Source: Stigmatella aurantiaca DW4/3-1 (lineage in GTDB: Bacteria; Myxococcota; Myxococcia; Myxococcales; Myxococcaceae). Taken from it: DNA of 64,000 nt. The stretch covers positions 6,590,893-6,654,892 of the forward strand of contig NC_014623.1 in the NCBI RefSeq assembly GCF_000165485.1. The letters run 5' to 3'. The position numbers and the translations under genes are program-made. The stretch's first letter is position 1; each line of letters begins with the position of its first letter. This document shows positions 17,752 to 24,864 of the stretch, one piece after another. The notes under the pieces are model-generated. The model was given only the letters and a program-made list of their open reading frames with translations. It was not told where the DNA came from and ran no database searches.

Positions 17752-18284
17752 GTGTCCCCCCCGCTGAGTGAACGAAACCACCGGCAGGGTTCCCCTCCGG
17801 GAGTCCCATGCCGGTGCCCAACACCTCGCCCTACGACGACTTGTCGAAAGAGCACCTCGATGCCATGCGCGTCCGCGCCGAGGATCTGGCTTCGTACGGT
17901 CTTTGGATGGAGGATCCGTCCTCCCGCGATGACACTGACGCAGGCAACCGCCGAGCAGGACTCATGCGCTCGCCGTCCAGCGGGGGGATATCGGTCAGCG
18001 GGAGGGATTCACGGAGCAGGTCCAGCAACGGGGCCCACGGAGCCACGTTCAGCGGATTCTCTGCACCGTTGAGCTTCAGGGAAATGTGCTGCGCCCACGT
18101 CTCCACGCGAACACCCTCCTCGGTCCACCCAGGCCCAGGCGCATTGGACAGTGCGCGGAACAAGGGTGGTACCGGCGAAGAGGCTCAGCGTTTCACGACG
18201 AACACGTGGCGGGGCCCCCGGGTGTCCAAGTGACGGGTACACCACGGAAAAGCCCCGGCCCATGCGGGGACGGCCCGGCCCCGC
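17752..18284. pseudogene. Region without an intact gene; possible gene remnants on both strands
   Basis: About 530 bases upstream of the ferredoxin. Two stretches look protein-like but do not make a normal gene: a plus-strand piece at about 17808-17930 (SPYDDLSKEHLDAMRVRAED then LASYGLWMEDPS) that decays into low-complexity Ser/Arg sequence, and a minus-strand piece at about 17985-18163 (TWAQHISLKLNGAENPLN, then PLLDLLRESLPLTDI). They may be fragments of inactivated genes. No family could be assigned to either, and the ferredoxin promoter must also lie here. Confidence 0.3.
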
Positions 18285-19205
18285 TCAGACTTCGCGGCCG
18301 AAGGTCTGCTTGCCGCGGGAGCCACCGCCCGGGGTGTTGCCGAGCGTCTCGACGTGATCGTCGTTCTCCTGGGCCAGCGTCGCCTCGTCCTTGGTGCCCT
18401 GGGCATTGTCGACCACGAGCATGCCGCCGCCGCCATTCTTCTCCCAGCTGGCGTCCACGGCCGAAGCGAGCTTCTGGGCGTCCACCGAATACTTGGTGCC
18501 GGAGGAGGGATCCTTCACCGTGTAATTGCCCTGGGCATCCTTGCCATCCACCGTCACCCAGTGCGCGCTGCCAGGCTGCTGCGCGTCCCCGTCCTCAAGC
18601 TTGTTGGCGTCCAGCTGGACCATCACCTTCTTGTCGTTGAGCACCGCGTTGTCCAGCGACTGGGCATCGACCTTGGCCTTGCCATCCACCACCTCGAAGC
18701 CCTCATGCGCCAGCATGTTGGACATCTGGTGCGGCGTCGTTCCCGAGCCATCGGTGAACCGGGACTCCAGCGAGTCCATCATCTCGCCGGTGGGCTGCTC
18801 GATGTACTTCCCCTCCGACTTCGCCAGCTCGGCGACGGCCGCGGGCGCGCAGTTTTTCTCCTTGGTCTGCTGAACCACGCCCCCCGAGTCTTCCCAAGCG
18901 CTGAGGCCCTGGTGCGGGTCCGGCAGGTCCCCGGAAGCCTCCAGGGTGGGCGCCTCGAGCGACGTGTCCGGCTGCTCGGACGAAGCGCCCGAGTACTTGG
19001 CGGTCCAATCCGCCAGGGCCTGAGACGCCTGCTCGAAGGTGTCCTGGTAGAGCCCGAGCTGGGCCGCCGTGGGCTGCTGGGCTGCGGGCTGCGGCGTGAC
19101 CTGGTCCAGCGCGGCGGCCTGGGTCCCCACTGCTCCCGCTGGCGAAGAAGTCTCCGGCCGCGCCAGAGGGTTTCTCAAGACATTGGTGGGAAGGGTCACG
19201 CTCAT
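18285..19205 (-). CDS. C39-like cysteine-peptidase-fold protein with disordered N-terminus
   Basis: A 306-residue protein. The first 100 residues are rich in Ala, Pro, Gln, Ser and Thr, with no signal peptide. The second part resembles a papain-like C39 fold: Cys119 in EKNCAPAAVAELAKSEGKY, His215 in GSAHWVTVDG and Asp232 in YTVKDPSSGTKYSVD form a plausible Cys-His-Asp triad in the expected order and spacing. Such domains cut peptides or process leader sequences. It lies 104 bases after the FHA activator gene in the same direction and may be co-transcribed; GCGAGGAG precedes the ATG. The architecture (unstructured N-terminus, compact enzymatic C-terminus) is shared with the lytic transglycosylase at 23876 and resembles secreted effectors, but secretion is inference. 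Confidence 0.65.
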   Translation of the reverse strand: MSVTLPTNVLRNPLARPETSSPAGAVGTQAAALDQVTPQPAAQQPTAAQLGLYQDTFEQASQALADWTAKYSGASSEQPDTSLEAPTLEASGDLPDPHQGLSAWEDSGGVVQQTKEKNCAPAAVAELAKSEGKYIEQPTGEMMDSLESRFTDGSGTTPHQMSNMLAHEGFEVVDGKAKVDAQSLDNAVLNDKKVMVQLDANKLEDGDAQQPGSAHWVTVDGKDAQGNYTVKDPSSGTKYSVDAQKLASAVDASWEKNGGGGMLVVDNAQGTKDEATLAQENDDHVETLGNTPGGGSRGKQTFGREV

Positions 19206-19222
19206 GGGGGCACTCCTCGCCT

Positions 19223-19240
19223 AAAGTCAGTAAAAGTCAG
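19223..19240. repeat. Direct repeat AAAGTCAG spaced ten bases apart
   Basis: AAAGTCAG occurs at 19223-19230 and 19233-19240, one helical turn apart, 18-35 bases upstream of the C39-like gene. One turn spacing is typical of a regulator binding two half-sites on one DNA face. No regulator is assigned. Confidence 0.4.
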
Positions 19241-19309
19241 GGGATGTAGGGACAACATCCTCATTATCTGAGGAAGCCGTAGAAAGTTTCCTCGGTCTTT
19301 TCCGATTTC

Positions 19310-20713
19310 TCATTGTCCTCGGGGACCTTTGTCGTCCGCCGAGGCCCCCGCGCGGTCCTCCAAGCCGTGCTTTCGCAGCAGCTTGCGCAGATAGACCCGG
19401 TCGATTCCCGCTTCCCGGGAAGCCCGGGAAATGTTGCCTTCGCAACGTTCGATCAAGCCCCGGAGGTAGTCGCGCTCGAACCCTTCGATGAGGCGCTCCT
19501 TGGCCTCCTTGAAGGGAAGGTCCATCTCGGTGGCGGCCCCCGCCTTGGGAAGGGCGGTCTCGCCCGAGAGCGCCTCCATCTCTGGCAGGGCGTCCTCGCC
19601 CAGGCTCACCACCTGCTCCACCACATTGCGCAGCTCGCGCACATTGCCCGGCCACGGGTACTGGGCCAGCAACGCCCGCGTCTGGTCCGACAAGGCGCTG
19701 GGAGGCCGCCCCATCCGCTCCAGCATGGTGTCGATGAGCAGGGGGATGTCGTCGGGCCGCTCGCGCAGGGGCGGCAACGTGACGCGGAGCACCGCGAGCC
19801 GGTGGAACAGGTCCCTGCGGAACTTACCGGCCTTGACCGCCTCTTCCAGGTCCACGTGCGTCGCGGTGATCACCCGGGTGTTCACGGTCCGGTAGTCGTT
19901 GGAGCCCACCCGCTTGACCTGGCGGCGCTCCAGCACGCGCAGCAACCGGGGCTGAAGCTCCAGGGGCAGCTCGCCGACTTCATCCAGGAAGACGGTGCCG
20001 CCGTTGGCGCGCTCGAAGGCCCCGGCCCGGTCGGCCTGGGCCCCGGTGAAGGCGCCCTTCACGTGGCCAAACAGCTCCGACTCGATGAGCGTGGGGGCAA
20101 CCCCCGCCATGTCCACGATGACGAAAGGCCCCTGGCTGCGCTGGCTCTGCTGGTGCAGCGTCTCGGCGCACACATCCTTGCCCGTGCCCGTCTCCCCTTG
20201 AATGAGCACATCCGCCCCTCCGGGGGCCATGCGCTCCAGCAGGGTGAAGGCCTCGCGCATCTTGCGGCTGTTGCCCACCAGCGCCCCGAAGTGATCCTTC
20301 TTCGAGAGGAGCAGCGAGCGCTCCCGGGTATCCTCCGGCACCAGCTTGAGCTCCGTGGTGCCCAGGGTGATGGCGCTGCCTGGGCGCAGTTCCACCTGGG
20401 AGAAGCGCAGCCCCTCGCAGAAGGAGCCGTTGCGCGAATCCAGGTCGATCGCCAGCACGTGCTCGTCCCGGACCTCCAACTTCAGGTGCTGGCGCGAGAT
20501 GGTCTTGTCGCTCAAGACGATGTCGCAGGTAGGCGCTTTGCCCACCGTATACTCAGCGCGCGTGAGGGCATGGCTGCTGCCCGCCTCCGGGCCTGAGAGC
20601 ACCAACAGCTTCAACCGCACCCGGCCTGGCTTGGCCCGGCGAAGGGTTGCGGTGGGATCCAAAGATTCCTGCTCGTCGTCTTGAAACTCCGGCACGCGGC
20701 GAGATGCTAACAC
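19310..20713 (-). CDS. Sigma-54-dependent activator with N-terminal FHA domain
   Basis: A 467-residue enhancer-binding protein. It has an FHA phosphothreonine-binding domain (about 35-125: YTVGKAPTCDIVLSDKTISR then LDSRNGSF), an AAA+ domain (about 145-365) with Walker A GETGTGKD, an intact GAFTGA loop for contacting sigma-54 and Walker B TVFLDEVGE, and a C-terminal Fis-type helix-turn-helix (GNISRASREAGIDRVYLRKLLRKHG). FHA in place of a receiver means the signal is probably threonine phosphorylation by a Ser/Thr kinase, and one is encoded immediately upstream in the same direction. The closest sigma-54 promoter seen drives the transglycosylase at 23876. GTG 20713 is used as start; a GTG six codons later is also possible. 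Confidence 0.93.
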   Translation of the reverse strand: MLASRRVPEFQDDEQESLDPTATLRRAKPGRVRLKLLVLSGPEAGSSHALTRAEYTVGKAPTCDIVLSDKTISRQHLKLEVRDEHVLAIDLDSRNGSFCEGLRFSQVELRPGSAITLGTTELKLVPEDTRERSLLLSKKDHFGALVGNSRKMREAFTLLERMAPGGADVLIQGETGTGKDVCAETLHQQSQRSQGPFVIVDMAGVAPTLIESELFGHVKGAFTGAQADRAGAFERANGGTVFLDEVGELPLELQPRLLRVLERRQVKRVGSNDYRTVNTRVITATHVDLEEAVKAGKFRRDLFHRLAVLRVTLPPLRERPDDIPLLIDTMLERMGRPPSALSDQTRALLAQYPWPGNVRELRNVVEQVVSLGEDALPEMEALSGETALPKAGAATEMDLPFKEAKERLIEGFERDYLRGLIERCEGNISRASREAGIDRVYLRKLLRKHGLEDRAGASADDKGPRGQ

Positions 20714-20773
20714 GCTCCGCGCCCGGCGGCATCTGCCGGCACGAGGGCCCGCGGAAAGATCCGGGCCCCTCGC

Positions 20774-23518
20774 TTACCTGCGGGGACGGCGTGGAGGGTG
20801 GGCGGGGCGGCGGGCGATCTGTTTGGGAATCGACTCCAACCAGGAGTCCACCTCGGCCACGCGGGACTCCAGGCCCGCCTCGGCGAAGCGCTCGCGGGCG
20901 TGGACCGCCTCACCGCGCGCCTCCGGCGGATGGCCGGACAACCAGAGCGCCCGGGCCAAGGCAAAGCCCGACTCCGCCAGGACATCGGCGGGCGCCGAAG
21001 CAAAGGAGACGGCTCTGCGCAGGGGCTCGATCGACTCGCGCGCCCGTCCCATGCCCAGCAGCGCCTGTCCGACCCCATCGTATGAATACTGGAGCCCCTC
21101 GTCCTCGGCGGGGAGCACCTGCTGCTTGACCGCCAATGCCTGCTCGGACACACGAAGGGCCTCGGCATGGCGGCCCAGCCCCATCAGGGACATGCCCACC
21201 TCGTCCAGGGCATCCGCGAACGCCACGCTCCGCTCGCCGATCAAGGCCTTCCGGATCTCGGCCGCGGCCTGCGCATGCACCAGCGCCCGTGCGTAGTCCC
21301 CCTGCTCCCGCAGGAACACCGCGAGCAGGCCATGACGGTGGGCCATGTCCGGGTGCATCGGGCCCACCGCGGCCTCGGTCTCCTTCAGGGCCACCTCCAG
21401 CATCTCCCGCGCCCGCTTGGGCTCGCCCAACTCCATCAGCGTCCTGCCCAGCAAGAAGGTGTTCCGGGCCAGCTTCGGATGACCTGGTTCCAGGACCCGC
21501 TCCAGCAACTGGCGGGATTGCACCAGCAGCGATTGGGCCTCCTGGAAACGGTTCTGGGAGATCGCCAGGTTGGCCTGGACGACGCGCAGGTCGGACTCCA
21601 GCTCCGGCTCGCCCCCCAGACGCTGGAGCGTGGCCTCCGCGAGGCCTCCCCAGCTCGACGCTTGCGAGAAGTGCTTCTGCCCATCCTCCACGAAGATCAG
21701 CCGGTTGAGGATGGACACCTTCAACCGGTCCGCACGCCCCGCCTCGGCGTCATAGACGGCCTGGGACAGGTGCCGCGCCGCCTCGGCAGACTCCCCCAGC
21801 CGGTCCTGCACCACGCCCAACTGCAAGCGCAGCTCCGCGATGAGGGGCAGGTGGCCGGTGGCCTGCACGGAAGCCTCGAGTTGCCGCGCGGCCGCCAAGG
21901 CGGCGGGATACCGGCCCGCGGTCACCTGGGCCTTCACCTCCGCGAGCTTCCCTTCGAGCCGCTCGATGTCCGCGCGCCGCACCGGATCCGACGGCAGCCG
22001 CTGCTGGTCCGCCAGGGACTCGGCGTCCTCACACTCCTGCAAGGACGGCAGCGCGTACGCCGCCTCCACCGCTTTCTCCACCAGGGCGCCATCCGCCTGC
22101 TCGAGCAGCCCCACCGTGGCCCGCATGTCCTTGCGCCGCCGCTCCAGGCACACCACCCGCCGCGCCAACAACTCCTCGGGCTGGACCCCGTCCACGCGCG
22201 TGGCCACACACGCCGACATGCTCTGGCGAGCCCAATCGCTCGCGTATCCATCCAGCACCTGGGCGACATGCGCGGCGGTCTCCCGCGCCAGGGGCCGTCC
22301 GGTGGCCACGAAGGCGGCCTCCAGGGCCTGCCGCTGGGGCGCTCCCCACACCTCATCCACCAATGCCCCAGCGCCCGTACACACCTGAGACTGCTGGTAC
22401 ACCCCTCCCGCCACCACCGCCAGCCCCACCCCCGCCGTGCAGGCCGCCACGGCCCACTTGCGCCGCTGGAGCAGACGCCGCTCCTGGGAGAGCGCATCCA
22501 GGAGCTCGTCCATCGAGGAGAAGCGCGAGGCGGGCTCGAGTGACAGCCCGCGCATCACCGCGTTCCGGACCCACGCGGGCACCTTCACCTCGCGCGGTGG
22601 CTCCCGGATGATGTCCGCAGGCACAGAGGCCTTGACCACCAAGGGGGCATCGGACGCCCGCATCGGCTCGGTCCGCTCGGTGCCCAGCGCATGGGGGCCC
22701 GAGGACGCGTACGATCTCATGCTCGCGGGCTCGAAGGCCCGTTGGCGGTAAAGCCCCCAGTAGAGCGCCACACAGAAGCTGAACTGGTCCGAGCGCGCAT
22801 CGAGCTCGGCGTCCCGGAATTGCTCGGGGGACATGTAGTTGGGGGTGCCCATCACCAGACCTGTCTCGGTGAGGGTGGTCTCCAACATGCGGTTCTCCGG
22901 CGGCAACATCAGCCGGGCCTCTTCGGGAAGCGGCTCCTCCTTGTCCTCCCCTACCTTCCGCGCCAGACCAAAATCGGTGACGAAGACGCGGCCCGCCCGG
23001 CTCACCAGGACGTTCGCGGGCTTGAAGTCCCGGTGCACCAGCCCCGCCGCGTGGGCCGCCCGCAGCCCCTGTCCGGCCGCCAGGAACCGCTCCAGCACCT
23101 CCCGCCAGGAGCGCGGCTTCTCCTTCAACCAGGAGGCCAGCGTTCCCCCGTCCACGATCTCCATGGCGAGGAACACCTGATCTCCCCAGACCCCCACATC
23201 GAAGATGGGGATGACGTTGGGGTGGGAGACCCGCGCCATGGCCTGGGCCTCGCGGAGCAACCGCGCCCGGGCCTCCTCTGAATCCGTTCCGCCGTTGGAC
23301 TGCAGCAGCTTGAGCGCCACCTTGCGATCCAGGTCCGGATCATAGGCGGCGTACACCACCCCCATCCCGCCCTTTCCCAGTTGCTTGAGCAGGATGTAGC
23401 GCCCGACTTGAGAGACAGGAGGCGCATCTTCCGGCGTCATGGCCGACCCAGAGCGAGCCGTGTTCGGCACGGCGTTGGTTGCCCCCTTGCGCTCGCTCCG
23501 AGTGTTTTTCGAGTTCAT
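20774..23518 (-). CDS. Membrane Ser/Thr protein kinase with TPR sensor region
   Basis: A 914-residue kinase. The catalytic domain (about 40-340) is complete: glycine loop GKGGMGVVY, Lys70 in VALKLL, HRDFKPANVL with Asp164 and DFG with Asp182. A single membrane helix follows at about 354-374 (WAVAACTAGVGLAVVAGGVY), then a long helical region with many TPR-like repeats (for example ARNTFLLGRTLMELGEPKRA). This is the common myxobacterial layout: kinase inside, TPR region beyond the membrane. ATG 23518 was chosen; an upstream frame to 23596 lacks a start context. Gene order with the FHA activator, which binds phosphothreonine, suggests the kinase signals to it. Direct phosphorylation is inferred. 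Confidence 0.93.
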   Translation of the reverse strand: MNSKNTRSERKGATNAVPNTARSGSAMTPEDAPPVSQVGRYILLKQLGKGGMGVVYAAYDPDLDRKVALKLLQSNGGTDSEEARARLLREAQAMARVSHPNVIPIFDVGVWGDQVFLAMEIVDGGTLASWLKEKPRSWREVLERFLAAGQGLRAAHAAGLVHRDFKPANVLVSRAGRVFVTDFGLARKVGEDKEEPLPEEARLMLPPENRMLETTLTETGLVMGTPNYMSPEQFRDAELDARSDQFSFCVALYWGLYRQRAFEPASMRSYASSGPHALGTERTEPMRASDAPLVVKASVPADIIREPPREVKVPAWVRNAVMRGLSLEPASRFSSMDELLDALSQERRLLQRRKWAVAACTAGVGLAVVAGGVYQQSQVCTGAGALVDEVWGAPQRQALEAAFVATGRPLARETAAHVAQVLDGYASDWARQSMSACVATRVDGVQPEELLARRVVCLERRRKDMRATVGLLEQADGALVEKAVEAAYALPSLQECEDAESLADQQRLPSDPVRRADIERLEGKLAEVKAQVTAGRYPAALAAARQLEASVQATGHLPLIAELRLQLGVVQDRLGESAEAARHLSQAVYDAEAGRADRLKVSILNRLIFVEDGQKHFSQASSWGGLAEATLQRLGGEPELESDLRVVQANLAISQNRFQEAQSLLVQSRQLLERVLEPGHPKLARNTFLLGRTLMELGEPKRAREMLEVALKETEAAVGPMHPDMAHRHGLLAVFLREQGDYARALVHAQAAAEIRKALIGERSVAFADALDEVGMSLMGLGRHAEALRVSEQALAVKQQVLPAEDEGLQYSYDGVGQALLGMGRARESIEPLRRAVSFASAPADVLAESGFALARALWLSGHPPEARGEAVHARERFAEAGLESRVAEVDSWLESIPKQIARRPAHPPRRPRR

Positions 23519-23672
23519 GACGATGCACCTGATGACCGCAAAACCGGCCAGACGAACCGCACCTTCAACTTCTGGACCTGCTCCTCTTGCCCACACGCCC
23601 GCCCAGAACTCTATAAGGATCCACTCGGGGTTGCGCGTTCTTCAGGGAAGTCTTGGGGAGGCCGCCCTCCCT

Positions 23673-23707
23673 GGTGACGGGAGTCACCATGGGTGACCGC
23701 CGTCATC
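23673..23707. promoter_or_regulatory. Two tandem palindromes, candidate activator binding sites
   Basis: GGTGAC-GGGA-GTCACC (23673-23688) is a perfect palindrome. It is followed three bases later by GGTGAC-CGCC-GTCATC (23692-23707), with one mismatch. The repeats start 19 bases apart, near two helical turns. They lie about 110-145 bases upstream of the sigma-54 promoter at 23818, the normal distance for enhancer-binding proteins. Confidence 0.6.
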
Positions 23708-23817
23708 AGACTCGCACGATCCAGGGCGAACCAGAACCGCCCAGGAGCGGCTCGGCCCCTCGGCCTCCAAACAAGAAAATCAGGCGTTTATCCCACTGCC
23801 GAGGCACGGTGGGTGAT

Positions 23818-23833
23818 TGGCACACCTCATGCT
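23818..23833 (+). promoter_or_regulatory. Sigma-54 promoter of the lytic transglycosylase gene
   Basis: TGGCAC-ACCTC-ATGCT matches the -24/-12 consensus TGGCAC-N5-TTGCW at all but one position, with GG (23819-23820) and GC (23831-23832) exactly ten bases apart. The ATG of the transglycosylase is 43 bases downstream of the -12 element. An FHA-type sigma-54 activator is encoded 3 kb away. Confidence 0.75.
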
Positions 23834-23875
23834 CTAGAGCAGCCCGTCCTCCACATCTTTCTTCAGGAACCCGCC

Positions 23876-24811
23876 ATGAGCCTCGCTCCCCTGTCCCGGA
23901 ACACCTCAGCCCTCAGCCCCTCGAACGACCAGTCCCTGATCCGGAGCAGCAGCCTCGCCCAGACGGCGCAGACGGCGGGCTGCGCGCGAGGCAGTGCCCT
24001 TCCCCAGGGGATGAAGGCGTTGCAGCAGGACAGCTTTCAGGCGGGCCCCGAGCTCGGCGGGCAGTGGGCGAAGTTCATGGAAAGCGCCGCGAGCCTCGTG
24101 GATGCGGTGACCCAGCTGCAGAACCTCCTGCAGTCCCCCGAGCTCGGTGGGGAGCAAGGGCTGGAGGGCGCTGACGGAGCCCAGGCCATGCCCTCGCCCT
24201 TCGAGGACAGCTTCGCGCCCGAGGCCTCTGCCGGACAGGCGGCTGCCCCCACCCCGTCCGCGCCGAGCCAGGCGGGCGCGGCAGGCGCTTCGGGAGGAAC
24301 GGACTCCGCGGGCGCGTCGACGGCCTCGGGTGAAGCCAAGCTGGGCTCCGGGCTGCCCCCTGCCCTGAACCAGTACAAGGGCGCCATCGAGTCGGCAGCA
24401 TCCAAGGCGGGCGTGCCGGCCTCGATGCTGGCGGGCCAGATCTGGCAAGAGTCGCGCGGCAACCTGGGCGCCACCTCCACCAACGGCGGCAATGGCCTGA
24501 CGGACACCGGGTTGATGCAGATCAACCCCAACACCTTCGGCGAATTGCAGAGCAAGCACCCCGAGCTGCAGGGCAAGAACCTCTCCGATCCGGAGACGAA
24601 CATCCTGGCGGGCGCCTTCTACATGAAGGACATGAAGGAGCAGTTCGGAAACTGGGATCTCGCCCTGCGCGCCTACAACTCCGGCCCCAACGGCGTCGAC
24701 CGCAGCAACCCGAACGCCATCCCTGCCGGCACGGGCGACGCCACCTACGTCCAGAAGGTGAAGCAGTTCTCGGAAATCATCGCCACCGGCAACGGCACCC
24801 TGCCCGCGTAG
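23876..24811 (+). CDS. SLT-family lytic transglycosylase with disordered N-terminus
   Basis: A 311-residue peptidoglycan-cleaving enzyme. The first 160 residues are low-complexity (Ala, Ser, Gly, Pro, Gln) with no signal peptide. The C-terminal domain (about 163-311) is a soluble-lytic-transglycosylase fold: catalytic Glu192 in GQIWQESRGNLGAT, then DTGLMQINPNTFGEL and DLALRAYNSGPNGVD. ATG 23876 has AGGA eight bases before it. The lack of a signal peptide with a peptidoglycan-active domain implies a non-Sec route, as for transglycosylases tied to type III or other secretion machines, or release by lysis. It has its own sigma-54 promoter and lies in a block with the FHA activator, kinase and C39-like protein. 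Confidence 0.88.
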   Translation: MSLAPLSRNTSALSPSNDQSLIRSSSLAQTAQTAGCARGSALPQGMKALQQDSFQAGPELGGQWAKFMESAASLVDAVTQLQNLLQSPELGGEQGLEGADGAQAMPSPFEDSFAPEASAGQAAAPTPSAPSQAGAAGASGGTDSAGASTASGEAKLGSGLPPALNQYKGAIESAASKAGVPASMLAGQIWQESRGNLGATSTNGGNGLTDTGLMQINPNTFGELQSKHPELQGKNLSDPETNILAGAFYMKDMKEQFGNWDLALRAYNSGPNGVDRSNPNAIPAGTGDATYVQKVKQFSEIIATGNGTLPA

Positions 24812-24864
24812 TGCCCCACGGGATTCTCTCCCTTTGAACAGGGGCGGCGGATAACTTCCGGCCC

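Noticed and set aside
23519-23640. Sigma-54 promoter for the kinase gene on the minus strand
   Set aside because: A TGGC-TTTTGC sequence exists, but the GG-to-GC distance is eight bases, not ten.
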